Below, piece by piece: positions 1-8,693 of a stretch of DNA of 64,000 nt (position 1 is its first letter; each line of letters opens with the position of its first letter). Source of the stretch: an uncultured Mediterraneibacter sp. (GTDB lineage Bacteria; Bacillota; Clostridia; Lachnospirales; Lachnospiraceae); NCBI GenBank assembly GCA_944376685.1, contig CALWDN010000002.1, positions 1 to 64,000 of the forward strand. Direction: 5' to 3'. The translations under genes were made by a program, and so were the position numbers. The notes beneath the pieces are model-generated. The model searched no databases, was not told where the DNA came from, and was given only the letters and a program-made list of their open reading frames with translations.

Positions 1-1116
1 AAGAGCAATATCGATGATGTGCTGGCGGCCATTGCCGACGAGACCAAACACGTGGTGGTACAGCCGGCTCCGTCCGTCCGTGCGGCTCTCGGCGAAGAGT
101 TCGGCTATCCCATGGGAACGGACGTGGAAGGCAAGATGGCGGCGGCGCTCCGCAGGATCGGATTCGACAAAGTATTTGACACTGATTTCAGCGCGGACCT
201 TACGATCATGGAAGAGGCCCATGAGTTCCTGGACCGGGTGCAGAACGGCGGCGTGCTGCCTATGATGACATCCTGCTCACCGGGCTGGATCAAGTATTGT
301 GAACATTACTATCCGGATCAGCTGGCGCATCTTTCAACCTGCAAATCACCGCAGCAGATGTTCGGAGCAGTCACCAAGACCTATTATGCAGAGAAGATGG
401 GCATTGCGCCGGAAGATATCGTATGCGTCAGCGTCATGCCCTGTACGGCAAAGAAGTTTGAGATCCGCCGCGACGATCAGGATGCGGCCGGCGTGCCGGA
501 CGTGGACATCTCCATTACCACACGGGAACTGGCGAGGCTGATCCGCAAGGTCGGTATCGACTTCCGGAGCCTGCCGGATGAAGGCTTCGATGATCCCCTG
601 GGTGAATCCACGGGAGCCGGCGTTATCTTCGGCGCTACCGGCGGTGTGATGGAAGCGGCGCTGCGCACGGCAGTGGAGAAGCTGACCGGCGAACCGCTTG
701 AAAAAGTAGAATTCATGGAAGTGCGCGGCACAGACGGCATCAAAGAAGCAACCTATAACGTGGCTGGGATGGATGTTAAAGTGGCCGTCGCTTCCGGCCT
801 GTCCAACGCGAAGATCATCATGGACAAAGTCCGTTCCGGTGAGGCAGACTATCACTTCATCGAGATCATGTGCTGCCCGGGCGGATGCGTGAACGGCGGC
901 GGCCAGCCCCAGGTGCATGCAGACGTGCGCAACTTCACCGATGTGAAAGCCCTGCGTGCGAAAGCCCTCTACGACAACGACGCGGCGAAGCCGCTCCGGA
1001 AGTCCCATGAGAATCCGTCCATCCGGAAGCTGTACAGCGAATATCTGGGTGAGCCGGGAAGTGAGAAGGCGCATCATATCCTGCATACAACGTATGTGAA
1101 GCGGACGGTGAATTAA
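1..1116 (+). CDS. hydA: [FeFe] hydrogenase, catalytic subunit, C-terminal part (5' truncated by window edge)
   Basis: The frame is open from base 1 and encodes the last 371 residues of a group A [FeFe] hydrogenase, which interconverts protons and H2 in the cytoplasm. All three H-cluster loops are visible: TSCSPGW near base 270, MPCTAKKFE near base 437 and EIMCCPGGCVNGGGQP near base 863. The small-subunit-like tail (LYDNDAAKPLRKSHENPSIRKLY) follows, as in fermentative NADH- or ferredoxin-linked enzymes. Loop 1 reads TSC-S-PGW where textbook enzymes have TSC-C-PGW; I cannot say from the sequence whether this matters. The N-terminal ferredoxin domains lie outside the window, so monomeric and HydABC-type enzymes cannot be told apart. 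No other subunit gene follows. Confidence 0.95.
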   Translation, partial: KSNIDDVLAAIADETKHVVVQPAPSVRAALGEEFGYPMGTDVEGKMAAALRRIGFDKVFDTDFSADLTIMEEAHEFLDRVQNGGVLPMMTSCSPGWIKYCEHYYPDQLAHLSTCKSPQQMFGAVTKTYYAEKMGIAPEDIVCVSVMPCTAKKFEIRRDDQDAAGVPDVDISITTRELARLIRKVGIDFRSLPDEGFDDPLGESTGAGVIFGATGGVMEAALRTAVEKLTGEPLEKVEFMEVRGTDGIKEATYNVAGMDVKVAVASGLSNAKIIMDKVRSGEADYHFIEIMCCPGGCVNGGGQPQVHADVRNFTDVKALRAKALYDNDAAKPLRKSHENPSIRKLYSEYLGEPGSEKAHHILHTTYVKRTVN

Positions 1117-1120
1117 ATTT

Positions 1121-1268
1121 CTGTTTTCCGGACGAGTTGGTTCACGAAAATATTTGTCAATATTTCATGAATAACGAATGGATTCTGACACATCTTTGCT
1201 GCGCAGAATCACTTCCCCATCACAGAATCGACTGCCAAATACTTTTGAATCGCCCGTTCGGAAAACGG
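1121..1268. repeat. Imperfect palindrome A downstream of hydA
   Basis: The outer arms CTGTTTTCCGGACGA (1121-1135) and CCGTTCGGAAAACGG (1254-1268) pair with few mismatches. A second pair of arms lies at 1139-1158 and 1234-1252, and a 7-bp perfect inner stem GATTCTG/CAGAATC sits at 1181-1187/1203-1209. A T-run follows at 1272-1277, so the element may end the hydA transcript. No coding potential is seen. Confidence 0.55.
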
Positions 1269-1342
1269 AAGATTTTTTACTGAAAGAAAGCTGTTGAGGA
1301 AGAGATTGTGTTCTTTTACAACCGGTTACGGTCAGAATGAGA

Positions 1343-1466
1343 CTTTGTCTTGCTTGATTGATTATGATCTGCAGAGATCAGGGCGCGTCAAGGCCTTGCC
1401 CTTTGGGTGCTGCGCAGCCTTGACGCAGCCTGATCCTGCAGATATGATACAGACAAGCAGGCAAAG
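1343..1466. repeat. Imperfect palindrome B
   Basis: A 10-bp perfect stem GCGTCAAGGC (1385-1394)/GCCTTGACGC (1417-1426) is nested in longer imperfect arms that share ATCTGCAG and GATCAG blocks (about 1343-1382 and 1429-1466). It is the second of three long inverted repeats in this gene-free stretch. Short frames crossing it show no recognisable protein and no good ribosome-binding site. Confidence 0.5.
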
Positions 1467-1558
1467 CATCTTTGCGGCCCAGATCCTGAGCCCCAGTCCG
1501 ACATATTCTCTGGTTATTGTTTGTCGAACTGATCCGGGTAACTTTAGCACGGAATCAC

Positions 1559-1822
1559 AAAAGAATTTCTGATCGGATGCGACTTTCACGGAATAAGGGA
1601 TAAGGCCGGACCGATGACTGTGGAGCGGCTGTAGAAAAAGTAAAAAACGGAGCGCTGACTTTAGGAGCAGAGATGAAGTTGTCTGAGCGAATGCGAGTTC
1701 TTCATCTCTGCTCCTGTTTTTTGTCAGAGTTCCGTTTTTGTAGTTTTTCTTAAGCTGCGGAACCGGAGACGGGAAGGTTTTATCCCTTATTCCGTGAATC
1801 CACATTCTGATTAAATTCTTTT
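1559..1822. repeat. Imperfect palindrome C, about 264 bp, with terminator-like core
   Basis: The ends AAAAGAATTT (1559-1568) and AAATTCTTTT (1813-1822) are inverted. A perfect 19-bp inverted repeat lies at 1585-1603 and 1780-1798. The centre is a perfect 16-bp stem, AGGAGCAGAGATGAAG (1663-1678)/CTTCATCTCTGCTCCT (1700-1715), followed by a T-run. The overall form is that of a non-autonomous palindromic element, and its core could end transcripts of the flanking genes. Together with A and B it accounts for most of 1117-1871. Confidence 0.6.
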
Positions 1823-1871
1823 GCAGTATTCAGCGCTGTGCTTTACCACTCAGTTCGATAAACAGGAATTT

Positions 1872-4025
1872 TTATTCCAGCGATATATATCCGAACTCCC
1901 TGTTTTTGTAACTGATATCCACATACCCGCCGGAAGTGGTGTGATCATCCAGCATTCCGAAGTGTTTCTGGCTGATGTTGTCAAGGATGAGCGCGATATC
2001 TTCTTCGGATGTGACTTCCGCAGAGATTGTCTCCCCACTGTAGTCTTCGATGCTTTCGACGCTGGCTGTCCTTGACAGTCCGGCCTGTATTTTTTCAAAG
2101 GCTTCACCTGAGACGGAATCCGGGAATACGGTCATGCGCAGGCTTATGAGTCCTGCCGGATCGATATCTTCGGACGGCGTATATCCGTACGATCCCAGAA
2201 GGTCCAGGGTGTTGCTGAATCCGGGATAGATATACAGTCCGCCCATCAGGTGGCCGGAGTATCCTGTGGTTGAGGATGAGGCCTTGGATGTGCGGATGTC
2301 AGAGGTTTCAGCAGTGGAGAGGTCCTCCGGATCCGGCAGGTAGATATTAAGCTGCGCCACTTCGGTTTCGTTGACCAGCGTATCCGGATCCGCACTCATA
2401 AGATCTGTTTCATAAGCGTTCAGGAGCGCTTCACGCTGGTCCGGATTCAGCTCCAGCAATTCTTCGGTGCCGTACAGGTCGGTAACGGTGATGTCGTTGG
2501 TCCTGCTTTTGTCGATCTGTGTGACCGGGAAGAGCCGGCGGCGGTATTCTTCATCCGCAAGGAATCCGGTCATGGCTTCTTTAAGTTCATCGCGCCGGAT
2601 CGCGTACTGTCTGGAGACGGTCCGCCCGCTGTTCAGCTTATAATGAAATACTGCGGTCATATACTCGCTGTCGGTGTGGTTTGATGCCGATTCGTAAACG
2701 GAATCCGGCGTGATGCCGTTTTCCAGGTTGTCGATGCCGGACTGTGCCAGGGTGTATGCGGCATCTGTCTGATTCGCGGGCACATAGCTTTCCGTTTCTG
2801 CTTTTATCCGGTCGTCATATCCGGGATAAGAAAAATAATATGAAAAGCTGTCCGGATAGATACTGACCGTTTTCAGCTCACTTTCATCTGGCAGGTACGT
2901 GTCGTATCCCGTCAGGTCAAACTGGAAGACGCAGAGGACGGCAGCGACGCCGGCGATGGCGGTCAGGGACGATTTCCAGCCCCGGAGCAGTTTCCGCAGA
3001 TCCATGTGGAAGAGAAACTCGATCACCGCACAGAGGAGCACAGCGGCCAGCACGCTGAGCAGGATCGTTATGATTCCGTTCGGCACCTGCATGAAATCCA
3101 TGATGATCATTGACGAGAAGATGGAGCATGGAATGACGATCAGGACTTTCAGCACCGGAGCGGACCGGGGAAATGCCAGCGCGCTGCCGGCGGCTTCTGA
3201 GGGATAGATCCGGTACAGAAGGAACGAGGCTGTCATCAGGACTGCACCGACTACAACAGCTGCGGCTGTGAGTGTGAAAAATGTTCCCGTGCTGCTTTCG
3301 TGAAGGACATATACAAACAGGCCGGCCGGTGACAGATGGAGAGCGAGCCGTTCGGTAAGGGTCTGGCCGGTGGTGTAAAATGAATGGAAAAAATCCCCCT
3401 GCAGCATGAAGATGCTGTACAGTGCGATCAGCGGGTACACGGAAACAGCCAGGCAGGCCAGCAGTGCGGTCACGGTGCGGCCGGCCAGTACGGTGGCGAA
3501 TATACATGCATTATAGAGGACGAAAACCGCCGCTATGCCGCCCAGCACTGCGCGGAGGCAGAGTACGGCTGCGTGTCCTGTCATGGGAACAAGACCGGAT
3601 GCTGCCATCACAGCCGCAGTCAGCGCGGCGCAGATGAGATAGGGCACATACAGCATGGTCAGTCCGGACAGATACGACGCTGCGTACAGGCGTCCGCGCC
3701 TGACCGGGAGCGCATGGTAAAGATCCAGCTTCTCCCTGGAGTGGATATGCCAGAACCCGGTCAGCGCACAGAGCAGGACCAGGATCGCGAATGTGCAGGC
3801 AAACAGCGCCAGCCGGCTGCAGTTGAACAGCGTGGGCAGGTAGTCAAGGAAAAACGAAAGCTGATCCGGATCCTGTTCATATCCCGGCCCGTTCATGGAG
3901 TTCAGGTAAAGGATCGAATAGACGGGCATCATCAGCAGGAAAGCTACGGCGCACAGCGCCGCCAGCCACATCCTGTGGCGGATGTTTTCCCTTATGAGTT
4001 TAACGCAGGAAATCTTTGATGTCAT
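1872..4025 (-). CDS. ABC transporter permease with large extracytoplasmic domain
   Basis: 717 residues. The N-terminal half carries an amphipathic start (MTSKISCVKLIRENIRHRM) and about ten hydrophobic segments to roughly residue 370. The C-terminal half is a soluble, acidic domain rich in Tyr and Ser that is probably outside the membrane. It resembles the permeases paired with YtrB-type ATPases. Its start overlaps the end of the ATPase gene by 26 bp, so the two are translationally coupled, and it is the last gene of the gntR-ATPase-permease operon. The substrate is unknown; relatives respond to cell-envelope stress or antimicrobial peptides. Palindrome C lies just downstream. Confidence 0.85.
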   Translation of the reverse strand: MTSKISCVKLIRENIRHRMWLAALCAVAFLLMMPVYSILYLNSMNGPGYEQDPDQLSFFLDYLPTLFNCSRLALFACTFAILVLLCALTGFWHIHSREKLDLYHALPVRRGRLYAASYLSGLTMLYVPYLICAALTAAVMAASGLVPMTGHAAVLCLRAVLGGIAAVFVLYNACIFATVLAGRTVTALLACLAVSVYPLIALYSIFMLQGDFFHSFYTTGQTLTERLALHLSPAGLFVYVLHESSTGTFFTLTAAAVVVGAVLMTASFLLYRIYPSEAAGSALAFPRSAPVLKVLIVIPCSIFSSMIIMDFMQVPNGIITILLSVLAAVLLCAVIEFLFHMDLRKLLRGWKSSLTAIAGVAAVLCVFQFDLTGYDTYLPDESELKTVSIYPDSFSYYFSYPGYDDRIKAETESYVPANQTDAAYTLAQSGIDNLENGITPDSVYESASNHTDSEYMTAVFHYKLNSGRTVSRQYAIRRDELKEAMTGFLADEEYRRRLFPVTQIDKSRTNDITVTDLYGTEELLELNPDQREALLNAYETDLMSADPDTLVNETEVAQLNIYLPDPEDLSTAETSDIRTSKASSSTTGYSGHLMGGLYIYPGFSNTLDLLGSYGYTPSEDIDPAGLISLRMTVFPDSVSGEAFEKIQAGLSRTASVESIEDYSGETISAEVTSEEDIALILDNISQKHFGMLDDHTTSGGYVDISYKNREFGYISLE

Positions 4026-4902
4026 AACCAGCCACCTCCGTTTCGCTGATAAATATTTCTTCCAGGGTGAGCGGGAGCGCTTCCACGAACAGGGGCTCCT
4101 GAGCCTGGGTCTTCTTCAGGGTCTCCGTCCGTTCGCCGCGGACAGTCAGGGTGAGGAGCGAGCCGGTGCGCTCCATTTTCAGGATCCGCAGGCTGCTGAT
4201 CAGCTCCTGTTCCCTGCGGGAGTCAGGGATCACACACTGCAGTTTGCAGATGTTATTCTTCGCGTCGTCCAGATCCCGGGTGAGGAGCAGCCGGCCTTCA
4301 TGCAGCAGGCCGATGCTGTCGCAGATGTCTTCCAGTTCCCGGAGATTGTGGGAGGAGATCACCGGCGTGAAATCCCTCTCTATGATCTCGGCGGCGATCA
4401 GGCTCTTTACGGCCTGCCGCACGACCGGGTCCAGTCCGTCGAAGGTCTCGTCGCAGAGCAGATATTTCGTGCCCGCGCACAGGCCCAGCAGGATGGACAC
4501 CTGTTTCTTCATGCCTTTTGAGAAGGCGTGGATGCTCCGCTTCGGGTCCAGCCGGAACCGGGCGGCCAGTGCGTCGAACTGTTTCCGGTTGAAGGACGGG
4601 TAGATCATGGCGTAATAGTCCCGCATCTGACGGATGTCGGCATTGGGGAAGAAGTAAGGCGTATCCGGAAGAAAGCAGATCTGCGCTTTGGCTTCCGGGT
4701 TCTCGAATACGGGTGCGCCGTCGCAGAGGATTGTGCCGTCGTCCGGACGGATGACGCCGCTGATCATGCGGAGCAGGGTGCTCTTGCCCGCGCCGTTTGA
4801 TCCGATCAGTCCGAAGACCATTCCCTCGCGTATCTTTCCGCTGACGTGGTCGACGGCGTGGATACCGCCCAGTGTTTTGTCAACATTTTTCAGTTCGATC
4901 AA
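4000..4902 (-). CDS. ABC transporter ATP-binding protein, YtrB-like
   Basis: 300 residues with a complete nucleotide-binding domain: Walker A GSNGAGKST near residue 35, signature-like FSKGMKKQ near 127, Walker B YLLCDETFDGLD near 150 and H-loop SSH near 185. The C-terminal 80 residues are a family-specific extension. It would power the neighbouring permease. It overlaps the gntR gene by 4 bp and the permease gene by 26 bp, which fits one co-translated operon. The GntR neighbour and operator type point to the Ytr-like group, but the exported substrate cannot be read from the sequence. Confidence 0.93.
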   Translation of the reverse strand: MIELKNVDKTLGGIHAVDHVSGKIREGMVFGLIGSNGAGKSTLLRMISGVIRPDDGTILCDGAPVFENPEAKAQICFLPDTPYFFPNADIRQMRDYYAMIYPSFNRKQFDALAARFRLDPKRSIHAFSKGMKKQVSILLGLCAGTKYLLCDETFDGLDPVVRQAVKSLIAAEIIERDFTPVISSHNLRELEDICDSIGLLHEGRLLLTRDLDDAKNNICKLQCVIPDSRREQELISSLRILKMERTGSLLTLTVRGERTETLKKTQAQEPLFVEALPLTLEEIFISETEVAGYDIKDFLR

Positions 4903-5273
4903 GGTTCTTCCCCCTTTCGGTATACATCGTTTACAAGGTCGAGATACTGCGCTTTGGCGATCCCGAGGGCCCGGCCTCTGTCCATCAGCGCTTTCGCCGC
5001 TTCAAGAAGAGATGCCTGCTCTTTTTTGTTCAGCTCCGCGGTGTCCGCCACGAAATTGCCCCGTCCCTTTACCGGGTAGATATATCCTTCCTGCTCCAGA
5101 AGGGAAAAGGCTTTCTGGATGGTGTTCGGGTTGATGGACAGCTCAACCGCCAGGGAGCGCACGGAAGGCATCTGGCTGTCCGCGGGCAGGACGCCCTGGA
5201 GGATCAGCGTCCGGAACCGTCCGGCGATCTGTTCGTAGAGCGGCAGCTTGCTCTGGTAATTAATAGAGATCAT
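4899..5273 (-). CDS. GntR-family transcriptional regulator, YtrA subfamily
   Basis: 124 residues. A winged helix-turn-helix lies at about residues 10-75 (LPLYEQIAGRFRTLILQG, then LPADSQMPSVRSLAVELSI and NPNTIQKAFSLLEQEGYI), followed by a short C-terminal dimerisation helix pair. The lack of a large effector domain is diagnostic of the YtrA subfamily. It is the first gene of the operon with the ABC ATPase and permease, and a perfect YtrA-type operator sits over its start site of transcription, so it is predicted to repress its own operon. The start ATG at 5273 has GGAAAGGA upstream. Confidence 0.93.
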   Translation of the reverse strand: MISINYQSKLPLYEQIAGRFRTLILQGVLPADSQMPSVRSLAVELSINPNTIQKAFSLLEQEGYIYPVKGRGNFVADTAELNKKEQASLLEAAKALMDRGRALGIAKAQYLDLVNDVYRKGEEP

Positions 5274-5303
5274 AATCTTCCTTTCCGTGAATCTTTGGTT
5301 TTA

Positions 5304-5330
5304 AAGTGTACTATTAGTATTAGTACACTT
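5304..5330 (-). promoter_or_regulatory. YtrA-type operator
   Basis: A perfect inverted repeat with 10-bp arms AAGTGTACTA (5304-5313) and TAGTACACTT (5321-5330), separated by 7 bp. It contains AGTGTA-N13-TACACT, which is the form described for Bacillus subtilis YtrA. It lies directly downstream of the -10 box of the gntR promoter, as expected for an autorepressor. Confidence 0.85.
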
Positions 5331-5359
5331 AGTATAGCATTGCATGAGGGAGAGGTCAA
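5331..5359 (-). promoter_or_regulatory. Sigma-A promoter of the gntR-ABC operon
   Basis: On the minus strand TTGACC (5359-5354), 17 bp, then TATACT (5336-5331). The predicted transcription start falls inside the operator at about 5324. Confidence 0.8.
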
Positions 5360-5478
5360 CAGGAAATAAGGAAAACCATCCGGAAAAGCTTGTGTGCAGG
5401 ATGAAATAGTGATATGATATCCCTGTTCAATCTGAACGGACGAGAACAGTTTCATACGGAAAGGAAACGGAGAAGAAC

Positions 5479-6792
5479 GTGACCTATAGAGAAGCAAGGG
5501 TATATTTGGACGAAATGTCGAAATACGGAAGTGTACTTGGCTTGGATACGATTCGAGGTCTGTTGCGTGAACTTGGGAATCCCCAGGATGACTTGAAGTT
5601 CATACATATTGCAGGAACGAATGGCAAGGGATCTGTGCTTGCATACACTTCGATGATATTGAGTGAGGCAGGATACAGGATCGGGCGGTATGTTTCACCG
5701 ACAGTGGTTTCCTATCTGGAACGGATACAGGTCGATGCGGAGTGGATCAGAGAAGAAACTTTCGCGCGGCTGACTGACAAAGTGAGAGATGCTATTGCCC
5801 GGCTTGAGGAAGCAGGAGAACCGCTTCCCACAGTCTTTGAGACAGAGACGGCGATAGCTTTTTTATATTTCAGGGAAATGAACTGCGATCTGGTGGTGCT
5901 GGAGGCGGGCCTGGGCGGCGCGCTGGACGCCACCAATATCGTGAAAAATACGGTGTGCGCGGCATTCGCCTCCATAAGTCCGGATCACCTGGGCGTGATC
6001 GGGGATACGCTGGAGGAGATCGCGGAGAATAAAGCCGGCATCATCAAACCGGGATGCGCGGTCGTCTCTTCGGCACAACGGGAAAATGTGTCCCGGATCC
6101 TCAAGGGCCGGGCAAAGGACTGCGGCTGCAGTTATGCGGAAGCTGATCCAGCGCAGGTAAATATTATAGAGGAAAGCTACCGGGGGATCCGGTTTTCCTA
6201 TAAGGAATTCCGGGACCTTTACACCCATATGACGGGGAAATACCAGACCGGCAATGCGGCGGCGGCGCTTGAAGTGATCCGCGCCCTGCGGGATAAGGGA
6301 TATGAGATCCCGGACAGCGCGGTAAGGCAGGGCATGGAGAAGACCCGGTGGCCGGGCCGGTTTCATGTGATCGGAGAGAAGCCGGTATTCATTCTGGACG
6401 GAGCGCACAACGAGGATGCGGCGCTCCGGCTGAGGGAGTCGGTGGAGTCCTATTTCCCGGGGCGCAGGCGGCTCGGGATCATGGGCGTGTTCCGGGACAA
6501 GGATTATGAGCGGATCGCGCAGATCATGGGGCCGGTCATGGATGAGATCCGGCCCGTGGATCTCCCGGACCGGAACCGGGGGCTTCCGTCCGGAGAACTT
6601 GCCCGCACGCTTGAGAAATACTGCCCCTGCGTCAGAGACGCCGGGCAGGGCAGTGTCGAAAGCGCTGTAGAGGCGGCGCTGGCGGATGCAGGGGAGACGG
6701 ATGTGATCCTGGCGTTCGGTTCGCTGTCTTATCTCCATGAGGCGAAGGCGGCGTATGACCGGATCAGAGAAGCAGATGAAAAGAGGGTATGA
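5479..6792 (+). CDS. folC: Dihydrofolate synthase / folylpolyglutamate synthase
   Basis: 437 residues with a GTG start preceded by GGAAACGGAG. It adds glutamate to dihydropteroate or folates in the cytoplasm, using ATP. The Mur-ligase-type P-loop [10 protein letters not shown] is at residues 43-52, followed by the family's [15 protein letters not shown] segment and the C-terminal DGAHNEDAA motif near residue 312. It is the first gene of a folate operon; folE begins two bases after its stop. It is divergent from the gntR-ABC operon. Length and motif order are normal, so the dual-function annotation is the usual one for a single FolC in Firmicutes. Confidence 0.96.
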   Translation: MTYREARVYLDEMSKYGSVLGLDTIRGLLRELGNPQDDLKFIHIAGTNGKGSVLAYTSMILSEAGYRIGRYVSPTVVSYLERIQVDAEWIREETFARLTDKVRDAIARLEEAGEPLPTVFETETAIAFLYFREMNCDLVVLEAGLGGALDATNIVKNTVCAAFASISPDHLGVIGDTLEEIAENKAGIIKPGCAVVSSAQRENVSRILKGRAKDCGCSYAEADPAQVNIIEESYRGIRFSYKEFRDLYTHMTGKYQTGNAAAALEVIRALRDKGYEIPDSAVRQGMEKTRWPGRFHVIGEKPVFILDGAHNEDAALRLRESVESYFPGRRRLGIMGVFRDKDYERIAQIMGPVMDEIRPVDLPDRNRGLPSGELARTLEKYCPCVRDAGQGSVESAVEAALADAGETDVILAFGSLSYLHEAKAAYDRIREADEKRV

Positions 6793-6793
6793 G

Positions 6794-7348
6794 ATGACAG
6801 ATCATGAGAAAATAAAACAGGCGGTACGTCTGTTCCTGGAAGGGATCGGCGAGGATGTATCGCGGGAAGGGCTCCGGGAGACGCCGGAGCGGATCGCGCG
6901 GATGTGCGAAGAACTGTACGGTGGGATGGATCAGGATGCATCCGCCCACCTGGCGAAGACATTTAACGTGGAAAGCAGCGGGATGGTGATCGAGAAGGAT
7001 ATTACCTTTTACTCCACCTGCGAGCATCATATCCTTCCCTTTTACGGGAAGGCGCATATCGCCTATATCCCGGACGGGAAGGTGGTGGGCTTAAGCAAAC
7101 TGGCCCGCACCGTGGAAGTCTACGCCAGGCGGCTGCAGCTTCAGGAGCAGCTGACCGGGCAGATCGCGGACGCGCTGATGAAGTATATGCAGCCGAAGGG
7201 CGCGCTGGTCATGATCGAGGCGGAGCATATGTGCATGACCATGCGGGGCATTAAGAAGCCGGGCAGCAGGACCGTGACGCTGGCAAAGCGGGGTGTGTTC
7301 GAGACAGATCCGGCGCTGGAAGAGCAGTTCTTCCGGATGCTCCGATGA
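6794..7348 (+). CDS. folE: GTP cyclohydrolase I
   Basis: 184 residues. It converts GTP to dihydroneopterin triphosphate, the first step of folate synthesis. The zinc ligands fit Cys76 and His79 of TCEHH and Cys147 of EHMCMTMRG, and the catalytic-core segment [22 protein letters not shown] is intact. The ATG at 6794 is preferred because AAGAGGG precedes it and because upstream in-frame ATGs would extend into folC with a low-complexity Arg-rich leader. Its stop overlaps the next gene by four bases (ATGA), which suggests coupled translation. Confidence 0.97.
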   Translation: MTDHEKIKQAVRLFLEGIGEDVSREGLRETPERIARMCEELYGGMDQDASAHLAKTFNVESSGMVIEKDITFYSTCEHHILPFYGKAHIAYIPDGKVVGLSKLARTVEVYARRLQLQEQLTGQIADALMKYMQPKGALVMIEAEHMCMTMRGIKKPGSRTVTLAKRGVFETDPALEEQFFRMLR

Positions 7349-7836
7349 GACGTGTAAACGCCGTCCTTGCCCATCCGCTGTACCGGAAATGCTATGCCCG
7401 GCTGGAAGAACTGGAGAAGGACCGGATCTTCTGCCGCCATCAGATGCCCCATCTTCTGGATGTGGCGCGGATCGCGTATATTTTCAATCTGGAAGAAGGC
7501 GGGGGCCTGGACCGGGAGCTTATTTATGCGGCAGCGGTCCTTCACGATATCGGGAAATATGCCCAGTATGAGGAGGGCATCCCGCATGAACAGTCCGGCG
7601 GGCGGATCGCGGCGGAGATCCTTGACAGCCTTCCGGCGGACTGCGCATTTTCAGAGGCGGAGAAGCAGGCCATCCTGACGGCCGTCCGTGGACACCGGAG
7701 GCTGAGGGATGACGCGGAGCCGCTGGAGCGGTTCCTGTACCGGGCGGACAAGGCGTCCCGGATGTGTTTCGCCTGCCCGGCGGAAAAGGCCTGTGACTGG
7801 AGCGCGGAAAAGAAAAATATGGAACTCAAGATATAG
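7345..7836 (+). CDS. HD-domain phosphohydrolase within the folate operon
   Basis: 163 residues. The HD-superfamily metal-binding pattern is clear: His36 (MPHLLDVAR), His67-Asp68 ([11 protein letters not shown]) and the following HEQSG. These enzymes hydrolyse phosphate esters or nucleotides with divalent metals. A C-terminal Cys-rich stretch ([13 protein letters not shown]) is unusual and could bind metal. The gene overlaps folE by four bases and is followed by folP, so it is co-expressed with folate synthesis. The pathway needs removal of pyrophosphate and phosphate from dihydroneopterin triphosphate, and no Nudix FolQ gene is nearby. A role in that step is an inference from position only. 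Confidence 0.85.
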   Translation: MRRVNAVLAHPLYRKCYARLEELEKDRIFCRHQMPHLLDVARIAYIFNLEEGGGLDRELIYAAAVLHDIGKYAQYEEGIPHEQSGGRIAAEILDSLPADCAFSEAEKQAILTAVRGHRRLRDDAEPLERFLYRADKASRMCFACPAEKACDWSAEKKNMELKI

Positions 7837-7863
7837 AAAAAATCGGACAGGAGACAGACAGCT

Positions 7864-8679
7864 ATGCGGATCGGCAGCAGGGAATTTGACACGGCACATC
7901 ATACATACATCATGGGGATCCTGAACGTAACCCCCGATTCATTCTCGGACGGGGGCCGTTACAACGGCCTGGATGCGGCGCTTGCCCATGCGGAGCAGAT
8001 GGTCCGGGAGGGCGCGGACATCCTGGATGTGGGCGGCGAGTCCACACGCCCGGGGCATACCCGGATCAGCGATGAGGAAGAGATCAGCCGGGTGGCGCCG
8101 GTCATTGAAGCGCTGAAAGCCCGGTTCGATACGCCTGTCTCCGTGGATACTTATAAGAGCGCGGTAGCGCGGGCGGCCCTCGATGCAGGGGCGGATCTCA
8201 TCAATGATATCTGGGGGCTGAAATACGATCCCCGGATGGGGAGGCTGATCGCGGAGCACGGCGCGGCGTGCTGCCTGATGCACAACCGGGAGCAGGCGGA
8301 TTACGGCCAGTTCCTGCCGGAGTTCCTTTCGGATATGAAAGAATGTGTGCGGCTGGCTTGTGAGGCGGGGATCCCCCGGGACAGGATCATCCTGGATCCG
8401 GGCGTCGGCTTTGGCAAGACGTATGAGATGAACCTGGAGATCATTGACCGGGTTGACATCCTGAATGAACTGGGCTTTCCGATCCTGCTGGGGACGTCCC
8501 GGAAGTCCGTGATCGGTCTGACCCTGGACCTTCCGCCCCGGGAGCGGGAGGAGGGCACGCTGGTAACGACCGTGTGGGCGGTACAGAAAGGCTGCGCCTT
8601 CGTGCGGGTCCACGATGTGGAGAAGAATAAGCGGGCCATCCGGATGGCCGAAGCGCTGATGCATGCAGGTAAACAATAA
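7864..8679 (+). CDS. folP: Dihydropteroate synthase
   Basis: 271 residues. It joins p-aminobenzoate to 6-hydroxymethyl-dihydropterin diphosphate and is the sulfonamide target. Both family signatures are present: MGILNVTPDSFSDGG at residues 18-32 and DVGGESTRPG at about 58-67. The conserved Lys and Arg regions (LLGTSRKSVIG, then RVHDVEKNKRAI) close the TIM barrel. AGGAGACAGACAGCT precedes the ATG. Its TAA overlaps a possible ATG of folBK. Confidence 0.97.
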   Translation: MRIGSREFDTAHHTYIMGILNVTPDSFSDGGRYNGLDAALAHAEQMVREGADILDVGGESTRPGHTRISDEEEISRVAPVIEALKARFDTPVSVDTYKSAVARAALDAGADLINDIWGLKYDPRMGRLIAEHGAACCLMHNREQADYGQFLPEFLSDMKECVRLACEAGIPRDRIILDPGVGFGKTYEMNLEIIDRVDILNELGFPILLGTSRKSVIGLTLDLPPREREEGTLVTTVWAVQKGCAFVRVHDVEKNKRAIRMAEALMHAGKQ

Positions 8680-8693
8680 TGGAGAGAGAAAAC

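Noticed and set aside
1362..1805. A 147-residue minus-strand reading frame and a 92-residue plus-strand frame after hydA
   Set aside because: Both run through the palindromic elements, have no ribosome-binding site and no recognisable protein features.
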